Positions 25,701 through 37,700 of a DNA stretch of 64,000 nucleotides are shown in pieces (within the stretch, counting starts at the first letter, position 1; each line of letters begins with the position of its first letter). Made by a program: the position numbers and the translations under genes. The stretch spans positions 48,425,000 to 48,488,999 of the forward strand of contig CM074185.1 in assembly GCA_037179385.1 (NCBI GenBank), in the 5' to 3' direction. This DNA is from Holothuria scabra (lineage: Eukaryota > Echinodermata > Holothuroidea > Aspidochirotida > Holothuriidae). Under the pieces are notes generated by a model, which searched no databases, was not told the origin of the DNA, and was given only the letters and a program-made list of their open reading frames with translations.

Positions 25701-28700
25701 GACTGTGTTCATTCATACAAAACAGTATATTGATTTTAAGATTTGAAGAAGCATATCACCTGTGCCTTGTAATATCCTAGTTTCCAGCTAATGGCAGTTG
25801 CCTTGTTTTTAGACCAAATTGTTTTGGCGGGGTTTGGTGTCCTTTTTTAGCTGAAATAAGATTGAGATGGTGTATCTACAAATATGTAGAGAATATAGGC
25901 ATACAGTTTTTGCTTTTTTGTCATAGGGTGACATAAATTGAAGAGAAATTGCGATCAAGTAGCAATTATGAATATTTGCATATTTGACTCTTGCTTTACT
26001 TTAAATAGCAATTGTTGATTGGCCCTTTTATATCTTTTATTTCAGAAAATAGGACAAAGTTAGGTTTTTTGTATCTAACTGTTTTGGCTCATAGTACTTT
26101 CTAGAAATGTGTATATATCGTTGGTTGCTTGTGATACTCTGTTGGGTTTTTAAGAGAAAGAAGTTTGTCATTAAGCAGTCAATAAAAGGTAAAGGGGTCT
26201 GTGGCCAGTGATGTACAGCCAGGAGGCTGTTATGGAAATTCTAAAAATGTGAAAAAACACTTTCATTTTTGCCAGTACAAGAGAGTCATATCCACCTACT
26301 TGTATTGGAAGTTGTGTCCAAACCTTACATGAGAGACACCCATTCCATTAAACCGTTGTAGCCTAAATTTGTTATTTGCATTGTTGACTATAGTATTTAC
26401 AACAACATGTTGTCAGCTGTACAGCATGCATTCATGCTTTTGTAATCTTTTGTATCCTCTGTTACTTTGAAAATTGAAATTTTGCCAAAGATTTCGAGAA
26501 GTATCTAAAATATTTATAAAGTACCTTTAGTACTTACAGTAAGTCGTTTTTGAGTGCACAAAAATGTTTGCTTGCAAACATCATAACCCAAATGTTTCCC
26601 TTGCAGTTCTAAATTTACATTGTGGTGTGCATTTATCAAACTCTCTTTATGAGTGCTAGCTGGTTCAGGTATTGTATGGCACACCTTGACAATCCTTAAA
26701 TGATGTTAACTTCATGTTAATTTGCAGTATTAGCTAATCAGTATGGCGTTGTATGTGCTCATGCCTAGTATTAATTCGTTTACACTCTGTGTGCAGTCAA
26801 AAGATGATTGCACATGCAAAAAAGAATGTGCATGCATATATTCCTGTGCATGTTCTATGCCATCCAGTGCCAACCAGTGATGTAAGTATGAACTTGATCC
26901 ATTGTCATTATAGGCAAGCACATGTAGCATAGGAAGTCATTCCAGTGTGAGTCACATTTATACTCATCCTATCAATAATTAGTCTTTCTTGGTTTGTGCC
27001 CTTCACGTGAGTCCAACGTATAACTATGCATCATTTTCATTTTTTGTTCCCACACAATGTTGTCATTGCTTGTCAATGTTTATTTCATCCCCAGTTTTTC
27101 AACCCCGATAATTTTGGTGTCGGTAATGCCTCCTCGGCCTCGTCTCAGCAGCTTTTTGCTCCCCAGCAAGATAATGTAAGTGTTTTATGCTGCTACACTC
27201 AGTTCAAATTTTGCAATTTCAAAACTTTTTATTCATTTGATTTGAAATGTTTTAGCATGGACTTTCCTCATTTGCTTCTTCCTTTTGTGTCAATTCATTT
27301 TATAGTCACTTAGGAAACATACACACTTATTTGATTGGAGATTTAGCTTTCCCAAGTTATATGGGAATGGGTTGTCAGGGGGCTGGTGTAGGGGGGGTTG
27401 GGGTGTCAGGGGGCTGGTGTAGGGTGGGGTGAAGTCAGGATTCGTAGCTCCTGCTTATTCGCTTTAATAGTAATACACACAACAATTGTACAGGTGTTAA
27501 AACAATCATGGCTTGAATGAGCAGTTAAATCATTCAGCTGGTTTTGGATATTTTTGTATTTTCAGCATAGTGAAATGTAGAGTTGCTGAGAAATGGCAGT
27601 TGATCTGAAAGCCTGTAGTATCCTACTGAAATTTGTGTTCCAAATTTGTGGGATTTTGCCCTGCTAGGAATAATAGTCAATAGTCATACTACTTAAGTCA
27701 GGAAAAAATTTGTGAATTGAATTTAGACTTTTCATTGTGATTCAGATTTAATCTTTTTCCTTTTTTTGTTCATATTACCTATTTTTTTTCTTATTCCTGA
27801 CTTATTTTCCCAACAAATTAAGTCTCATCATACTGTGTAAAATCTTTTATTCACCATAAAAATTCATTTTCATTTGTGCTGTTTCAGAATGTAATTAGTT
27901 TACTCTGAAAGTGAAACAAGGATTTTTTCTCATGACCATACAAATTCACTACCAAAAATTTTGTCAAATAATAGAAAACTATAGCTATAGTGATATAGTG
28001 ATATATAGTGTGTGTATAAACATAAATAGACTAGTTGTTAACTTTTCTATCAGCAGAGAGTAAGTGTGCTATGATTGGAAAATAAAGTGACATGTGAATC
28101 CTCACCTGTTTGAGTAAAATGTGTGTTGAGAGAGACTTTTGTTTGATGACCTTGGAGATTTCATCTAAAATTTAGAGGGGGGGGGGGCAGTATTAAGTGT
28201 AAGAACATTCACGAAATGACACAACTTTACTCTTTGTGGTTTTAACAACTGTCTGTTAAAGGAGTGGTAGTGTGAACCATGGCTCACAGCTCAAGGTTTG
28301 GTGGTGTATCAAAGGGCTGAATGTTTGAAGGTGATGAAATATGCCATAAATACAAACTGAAGAAATTTTAAACCAGGAGTCAAAATATCTAGTAGTGTCT
28401 TCCTTGTAAGGTAAAATGAATACTTGTTTATGAGTCTAGGTTATGTTTGGATAAAATGGTTTGGATGAAAGGGCTTCAGTGAAGACCTAGTTAGCAAACT
28501 GGAAAGTAACTACTGAGGAAGTGAGGAAATTGCTGTTGATGTGATTATTTCATATTTTTGGTCCCACATGGACCCCCTGATTCTTCTCTTTTTCAAGAGT
28601 AGTATGATTAAATGGAAAGCATGATGTCATCTGAATTCATAATTTAAGTAAAACATAAAAGTTCAGACTGCTTTGTCATATTGCATGCAACCTTTGACCT

Positions 28701-31700
28701 CGTGGAGCCTTAAACAAGATTGTTCCTCTTTGTTGCCTGCAATCCCCTTTCAATGTCAGCTTGTTATATATTAAAATGAGGTGAATGGAATCAAGCCATC
28801 ATATTTGAGGTGCTTTGGTGATGGTCTTTTTTAGCAGTTCTTGCTTGTTTTTTTTTTCTTTATTTTATTCTCTGCATGAACAGTTGTCCCATTCTAGCTC
28901 AATGAGTTCTCTATCAGAAGAAGTGAGTCAGCACATGAGCCAGGTATACAGCCTCTAAAATTACCCAGCATGCATGCTTTCTAATTATCGATGAATTAAA
29001 AAGCCCCAGAGAACACTGTGTTGACTTAAAAGTTGAATGATAGCCAGCGTAACAAGTATCCAGGAATTTAAGATTTGATGTGATTTTAAAGCTGACAAAA
29101 CACAGGAATGTTTCTGTTTCTGAAAATCTGTAGGAGGGTATTTCATATAAAATGCAGCAAAGAAGAAATTTAGAGACTTTGAAGTTTGTTAGAAAACAGA
29201 ACTTTCAGTGAACTAATCATTTGATTATAAGAATATTTTTTACCAAGTTTACCTCTAGTGTTAATTTTGCAAAAATTTTCGGAATAATGAAGAAATCTTT
29301 GGTCATATTCAGCTTATTGGTCATCTCAGTGTTATTTGGGTCATATCCAGTCTTTGAGTTTGATGGACATTTTAAGCCTGACTGTTTGCCAGCACACTAT
29401 TTAAAACCATCTGTACTCTGTCACTTGTAAAATATGAGAAAAATCAGTTCTGGTCAAACATTTTGACCTCTATGATTATCTCTATTTTACCTTACTTTCG
29501 TTTATTCTTAAAAAATGTAATCTTAGCTAGACTATTATCAAATCCTAAAGTAATTCGTCTTTCAAGCAGAAAAAAAGTTAATCATCAAAAAAAATGAAAA
29601 AATAAAAATTGTACATGAAGCATCCAGTATATCATCAGATATCAAAATTTGCCATCATTGTGTCACTGTAGACCTTATGCACTGAAGGTATACTGACGCC
29701 ATCCATGGGGGCAAGATAATGGAACAAGTGGCCTCACTCATAAGAATTTGCCCTGCTTGTGTAACATAATATGCACCTTTTCAACTGGTTGACAAATCAG
29801 CTGTCTGCATTTGTTGGTGCTGGGTTTTTTTTTGCCTGCTAAGGAGGGCATACTTTTTGGTTCCTTGTGTAACAAAGGAACCTATGCAGTCACCTTGGCG
29901 TATGTATGTGTGTGTGTGTGTGTATGTGTGTGTGTGTGTGTGTGTATGTGACGGATTGGAATGTGAGGTATGTGGTGCGATAACTCAATAACCGAGTGAT
30001 CAATTTTTTTCAAACTTGGTATGTATGTAGATGTTGTGGAGTAGATGTGCCCTATCGTTTTTGGTGGAGGTCAAAGGTCACTGGTGATCACCAGAGGCCA
30101 AAAACTGAATTTCTGTTAGTAGCTGTAACTCAGTATCCGTTGTTCAAGCAGTGGCATCATTTTAGGATAAGTTAGATTGGTAGGAGGTGAAAATGTTGGT
30201 ACATTAACCAAAATAATTGGAAAGGGTCAAAAGGTCAAAAAGTAATGTTTTATTGATATCTTGCCACTGAAACATTTTAGAGGGGTGGTGTAATGGAGAT
30301 TTGTGTTCGTCAAAGTGAAATGCACATGATGACCCCCCTTGACCTCACTTGACCTCATTTGACCTTTTGACCTTTGTGACTTTTTGGTTTCGATGAAAAG
30401 AGAAACCTATGCATTCATGATGGTGTGTGTGTGTATGTATGTGTGTATGTGCGTGTGTGTGTGCGTGTGTGTGTGTATGTGTGTATGTATGTGTGTGTGT
30501 ATGTGTGTGTGTTTGTGACACTTTGCTTGTTTACACGATATCTTGAGAAGGGAAAGTCCGACAGTTCTCAAACTTGGTACACAGATACCCCTTACTGAGA
30601 GGAAGAACCCTATTTATTTTGGTGGAGGTCAAAGGTCATTTGGGGTCACAGGGGGTCAAAAACCAAAATCTTTGTTTACACAATATCTCAAGATAGAAAA
30701 CTTGGATTAATTTCAAACTTGATATGTAGATGCGTTATGATGTTAGGAAGAACCCTATTGATTTTGGTGGAGGTCAAAGGTCATTTGGGGTCACAGGGGG
30801 TCAATAACCAAAATCTTTGTTTACACAATATCTCAAGATAGAAAACTTGGATTAATTTCAAACTTGATATGTAGATGCGTTATGATGTTAGAAAGAACCC
30901 TATTGATTTTGGTGGAGGTCAAAGGTCATTTGGGGTCACGTGGGGTCAAACCCCAAAATCCTTGTTTACACGATATCTCATGGTAGAAAACTTGGATTAA
31001 TTTCAAACTTGATATGTAGATGCGTTATGATGTAAGGAAGAACCCTATTGATTTTGGTGGAGGTCAAAGGTCATTTGGGGTCACGTGGGGTCAAACCCCA
31101 AAATCCTTGTTTACACGATATCTCATGGTAGAAAACTTGGATCAATTTCAAACTTGATATGTTGATGCGTTATGATGTTAGGAAGAACCCTATTGATTTT
31201 GGTGGAGGTCAAAGGTCATTTGGGGTCACATGGGGTCAAACCCTGAAATCCTTATTTACATGATATCTCATGGTAGGAAACTTGGATTTATTTCAAACTT
31301 GATATGTTGATGCGTTAAGATGTAGGAAAGAAAGGGATATAATTTGGTGGAGGTCAAAGGTCATTTGGGGTCACAGGGGTCAAAAACCAAAATCTTTGTT
31401 TACACAATATCTCAAGATAGAAAACTTGGATTAATTTCAAACTTGATATGTAGATGCGTTATGATGTAAGGAAGAACCCTATTGATTTTGGTGGAGGTCA
31501 AAGGTCATTTGGGGTCATGTGGGGTCAAACCCCGAAATCCTTATTTACACGATATCTCATGGTAGGAAACTTAGATTAATCTCAAACTTCATATGTTGAT
31601 GCGTTAAGATGTAGGAAAGAACGAGATATATTTTGGGTGGAGGTCAAAGGTCATTTGGGGTCACAGGGGGTCAAAAACCAAAATCTTTGTTTACACAATA

Positions 31701-34700
31701 TCTCAAGATAGAAAACTTGGATTAATTTCAAACTTGATATGTAGATGCGTTATGATGTAAGGAAGAACCCTATTGATTTTGGTGGAGGTCAAAGGTCATT
31801 TGGGGTCATGTGGGGTCAAACCCTGAAATCCTTATTTACACGATATCTCATGGTAGGAAACTTGGATTAATTTCAAACTTGATATGTTGATGCGTTAAGA
31901 TGTAGGAAAGAACGGGATATATTTTGGGTGGAGGTCAAAGGTCATTTGGGGTCACAGGGGGTCAAAGACCAAAATCTTTGTTTACACAATATCTCAAGAT
32001 AGAAAACTTTGATCCATTTCAAACTTGATATGTTGATGCGTAATGATGTAAGGAAAAAGCCAAGAATTTTGGTGGAAGTCATAGGTCATTTGGGGTCACA
32101 TGGGGTTCAAACACTGAAATCCTTGTTTACATGATACATCATGATAGGAAAGTTGGATTCATTTCAGACTTGATATGTAGATGTATTATGATGTAAAGAA
32201 GGATCCTTTTTATTTTGGTAGAGGTCAAAGGTCATTTGGGGTCAGAAGGGGACAAATCCTGAAAAACTCTTTAACACAATATCTTAAGGTAGGAAACTTG
32301 GGATTCATTTCAAACTTGATATGTTGATGTGTATGATGTAAGCTGATTGTTTGCGAAATATCTTAAGGCACAGTATGAAATTTGTAGAATTGTTTGGGTT
32401 AAAAGAAAAAAACCAGTTACTAACATGTGGAGTCAAAGGTCACTTCGGGTCACCAGTTCTTACAAGAAATGTAGCATTTCATTGAAAAGAGCATGTATGT
32501 ATCATCGAAACCTCAATGCATTTTTGCATTCTGGTTTGTAACTTTTTTGTGACGTCAAGATTTGTCTTGATCAGACGAACCAAAAAGGCTATTACACAAC
32601 CCTCCTACAATGTTCGTTACTTGAGTTACTGACATTTAAATGACAGGCTAGTGTGTACATGTAGGTCATGTGTAGGCCTATTGCAATGCCAGGTATGCGG
32701 TGCAATTACTCAATAACCAAGTAACATAGTGGAAATAATGGAAAGTTGTGTTCGTCTAAGTAAAGTGCACGTGAAGACTCTTTGGGTCTTTGTTCAATTG
32801 GTTTAAAAGTCCAGCTGAAGTTTAATGCCTTTAGACAAATGCAATGTATAAAAGAAAAGAAGAATTATATCCCCCTCTCAGTCTAAAAGCAGTTTAGTTA
32901 ACAATCAGGACAGTAATGCAATTATTATTAAAAACAACCTTTTCTTCACATACAGTATTGAATAAAGTTATTCACAGTGCAAGCTAAGATTCCAATTTCA
33001 ATAGTAAAATATGAAAGCAGTTTCTCTTCTTTACCTCTGCTTTTACCCTAGGGACTACAATGCTGTTTCTAACACCCTCTTTAGGTTAAAAGGTCAAGTT
33101 GAAAGTCATTTATTAGATTCTACAGAGCTATGTTTGTTTCTTGGTCTTCTAGCCAAATTGTGAAGAAGAAATTGGTGGTAATAAATCACTATCGGGCTGC
33201 CTTTAGTAGCAGAATTGTGGGCTTTTCCTTACTTTTGCTTTTCAGGCAAACACATTGGGTAGTCTAAAGGACAACCATGACATAAAATAAATAAATAAAT
33301 GACCAGATGACTGTTAAATTTCTTTGGTGCAGAAGAGACTATGTTTATTTAACATCAGTTTTGATCTACTTTGACTGTATTTGACCTTTGTGACTTCTTT
33401 TTAAGGTCTGGATTTGAATTGTTGAGATTGACCAAAAAGGCAATTAACTAACCTCCTATACTACCCCAAACTCAAGTAAATGACATTTTAGTGAAAGGTG
33501 ATGAATGTATTTGTCGCATGGAAGTGGGCAGTGTGCAGTGTGATAATTTGAAAAGTTTAGTGTTCCATTTCTCTCAAACGGCAAGTGCTTGTATGATTTT
33601 GAAATTTAATGTGCCCCTATGTTTTTGGGTGATGGCCAAAAGTCATTGGGGTTAAAGGTGCAAATTATGCCTTACCTTGGGACTACCTTAATACAATATC
33701 ATCTTTAATGCAAGGAACCATAGTGCCCTTGGGCTCTTGTTCTACTCTGTGACAGCATATGCATAATGTCTATTATGTAGGTATAATTGAACTCACATAG
33801 GGAGGATGAGGAGAGGGGAGGTGAGGAGGGGATGATAGAAACTCATGCTACTTGATTTTTACCTTGTACAACAAACTGCTTTACACCTGTTCATATACAA
33901 TAGATGTGAAAGTATATAAAGGTAGTCTGAATGAAAATTAAACACCTCAAAGGCTGGATACCATATTTGCTTTTCTCCCTCTTTTTGCATGGCTCATCTC
34001 ACCCAGGGCTTTCTTCTATTGACACATTCCTTCTTTTTTTTTGATAAAAGATAACATTTTCACTTTGGGAAACACTGTGCTTCATTTCGGCTTAGTAATT
34101 CAGACAAATTTCCTAGTTTTGTGATGAAACCTTGATAATGTTAGATCACTATTGTTACCATGAATCACATTTAGTAGCTTAGATGACATCATACCTTAAA
34201 AAAGAAGTGAAAATTGAAACTAAAATCCAGCCAATCATTAACACCTCATGAGGAAGAGGTAACCCGGACCTTTGTGGACAGAAGGTCTGGGAGCATTTCT
34301 TTCTTGATTTTGTCTGTATGGGATGCCTCTTCATAGTTGTTTTGAGTGAAATTTCTCCTTTAACAGTTTTAATATAGTTCCATTGCAAAAGTGGTTTGGG
34401 CATGGAAAGTTCCCAAATGAAATGAAAGTTGGAATTTTGAGACTGGATTGTCTTGCAGTCTGACAGGGTTTGTCAGTAATTGGCCCAATTTCAACATTTA
34501 TGATTTCAAATGATTGAATCATTAGTTAATAGAAAATTGTACAATTTGTCTTCATAGATTAAATGTGTCGCTTACAAGATAGATTTATGTGTTTGTTCTC
34601 GTAAAAACTTTCCTCCCAATTGTGATGTGCCCATCTTTATCTTTGTCCATTGTGGCATCATCATTAAGGGCCTTAGTCTAGATTTAAATATATCATAAGA

Positions 34701-37700
34701 GATAAAAGGACTCCATTTCACATTCAGTACAATTGCTATTAACTTGTTTCTTTGTTTTAGCTTGTCATATTGGCATCGGTGAAATAATATCTTAGGGCTC
34801 ATGTCACACATCTACAACCACTTTCAAAGAGGTCATGCAAAAGGGTTCTGCCAGAAAACAAAAAGGGGGGGGGGATTTATATCTGCCAAACCCCAAGTCT
34901 AAATTGATGCTGTCCTAGGCTTAAGTTACAAGTTGGTTCGGGAGGACAAAAGCTTGCTTTAAGGCCCGTGTAGTGTGCAATTTGAAAGGTTTTTAGGTCA
35001 TTTATTTATGCAAGCTCAAATAGTGCTCTCTATTAAGTAAGAAACTAAAATACTAAAAATTTTCTAACTTTCATGGAAATGAAAAAGAGGGGTGGATTTT
35101 ACCCACCTTCTTATTGAAGGAAAGGGGAAGACTCATCCCCCCTTTTCCCCCTCTGACAGAAACCTTGTATGCATTCAAATAATTTGGGGGCTCACACTTC
35201 ATACAATCAGCTGAATTGCACAGAGTGAAGTATAGGCTAGTTGACTTCCTGGATGTCAGGATTTCAGATACCAATGAAAGTAACCTACTCCCTGATTACC
35301 TTTGGGTTTTAAAAAATGATCTGAAATCATTGGTAACAGTGATTGGTAACAGTGCAGTGGAAGCTGTCTTGTCTTGCTTGCATCTGAATTATTTTACCCG
35401 ACAAATATTCAGAAATTTTCGTTCGAAACAAGATAGATTAAACATTTCTTCTTACCTGAAAAACCTCTTTAATTTTCTAGGCCCTATATTCTGGTAAAGA
35501 ATCAGCTCAAAAGGGAAAAACAAGGTCATGGAAAAAAATGTTAATACTCTCTGTCAAACTCTTGATTGCTCATTGATCTTTCTGTGCTGTTATCCCTCTG
35601 TGTTGGAAATTTTCCTGGAGTTACTGTATCTGAATAGTGCATAGGACTGTCAATCCTTTGTAGATCAAACTTTATGAATTCACTTATATTATTAGAAAAG
35701 CAACAATGAAGTTGATAGTTTTCATTTTCAAAAAACAATTCTAAATTAAATTACTGGAAAGCTTAAAAAAACGTTACGAAAATTTAATGGCAGTATTGGA
35801 AAAATGACTTCAGCATTTTAGTATTAGAATTGTGGCTTCGAAGTTTGACTCATAACATGAAAGCTTGCTCTGTTTGTGAATTTAGTTTGAAACTAAACAA
35901 ATGACATTTTTTCCTATTAATTACATTGTTAGATATTTGAATAAATTGTGGGATGTGATTTTTTTTAATTAAATGCAAACAATATTTTAATTCTCTGAAG
36001 TTTATTTTGTATCAACATGTTTGGTATGTTACTATTCGGTTATGTGCAATATTGCATGAAATATTTTTTCCCAGGGTGACAAGGGTGATAAGAGGAAGGC
36101 TGTCCACAATAGGGGTTCAAGGGGACCAATTGCCATCAAAGAAATTTTCAAAGTGTGTTTTTTCACTTTCAAAATTATACAAGGAAAACAGTGTAAGAAA
36201 TTGCTCTGTATGTAGACAATCTTGAAAAGGCTACATCAAGGCCTGGTATATCTGTTCTTTGAGGCATGTAGCAGCTGACCAGACCATTGAAATATATCAC
36301 CAATTTCAGTCCTTAGAAGTTCTGTTGAAAAACTTGATCTCAATATGGTCCCCACTAGGACTTAACTCCAACATACAAAACAGCAGTTTATTATTTTATG
36401 AAATGTGCTTTGTGTGATAAGTAATTTTTTAATTGTCAGAGGGATGAGCATTGGAAGACATTGCCCCTCCCCAGTCAATTGCAAAAGAACTGAAATTTAT
36501 GGTCTGAAAAAATTTGGATGGCCATTGCAGTTCAAAGTTGCATGTTGCCATTACACAGAAATGGCACCATTGGGAGGTGAGGATGGCATTGGCTCCCCCA
36601 AAATCACATTTTGACCCCCAAAGTAAATTCACTGGCATATATGTATGACATTTATTTGTAGGAGATGGTGGGGTTAATTAGGTGTAAAAAACAGAAGAAA
36701 GATAATTTAAAGGAGTTTAAAATTTTTTTGGTGATCTTTTTTTCAACCAAAAATTTCCAGTTGGCTCTGTGCCAACCAATCATGGGGCCCTGTTCAGAAA
36801 GTACTACATGTAACATTATTAACAATGGTTACTATATGTGCTCACAATAATTAAATACCGGCAATTCTCTCCTGTATACAGTGCTTAAAATTTTTCCCCA
36901 CAAAATAATATCTGTTAATTTTTTGATCAGTTTTGAGATTTGCTCAGTCTAATAGGCCTTTCTTTTCCAAAAAAGCCTTAAAATGGCAATTGCTTAAATT
37001 CCATTCACAAGCAAGGGAAATGCCATTTCTGGCTATATGAGGGGGTGGCAGTTTTCAAAACTTTTGCCAAAGGTGGGGCTATGTTTATATAATCTTTTTG
37101 GTAGGGTCACTTTTTGCCTGCCCCTTGCTTACACAAATTTGCCTTTGAATGGCCTAAGATGATATCTTGATAGTGGGGCAGAGGGTTTGTATCATCATGT
37201 AAAATATCTTCAGTGATCAGTGCTGTACAAGTTCAAGTTGAAGTAATCTGGTAAACAAGCAATATTGCTTCTTTTTGCTGTTACTAAGGAAGCACCCACC
37301 AATGGTCATTGCCAAAGTTGGAAGCTGTGAATCTAGTAAACATCTGATTTCAACATCTTTAACACTAATACCTCAGTGACATCTACTGGTTAGCATTTTC
37401 AACTCGCTCATCACTAATAATTGTATCCTATTGTAACAAAGCGTAGTTTGTTACTGAAGTGTTTTATAAGTTGCTTTTAAAATGTATACTGCACAATTAT
37501 GTTTGTGTAGAGTAACCAAGCCTTTCGTTGTTTGTAACTATTCAAGTTGCTTTAATAAACTATACAGAAACTGCAAATAATGCTTCTCCGCAATGTTACT
37601 GGGGAAATATGTGACTACAATTTTTGTTATGTTTTGATGGGATCATTTGTTCTTTTGATAACATGGAAGGATATGGCAAGCTTTAATATTCTCACTGATG

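Larger units (their letters stand above)
24861..28883 (+). other. Introns before the last two exons
   Basis: Two introns, 24861-27094 and 27176-28883. The first holds a hairpin minisatellite (24935-25215 and 25550-25645), the second a short GT/G-rich direct repeat (27372-27428) and a TATAG-rich run near 27980-28010. No other gene is visible on either strand. Confidence 0.65.

Noticed and set aside
29900..30520. (TG)n tracts as a simple microsatellite
   Set aside because: They are embedded in a structured repeat with a hairpin head and conserved flanks, so they are annotated as part of that repeat.
30525..32340. CRISPR-like array
   Set aside because: Whole 145-bp units repeat, with no alternation of constant repeats and unique spacers, and the context is an animal intron.
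35216..35497. 93-residue open frame
   Set aside because: Overlaps dispersed repeat C, has no recognised motif and no matching splice context.
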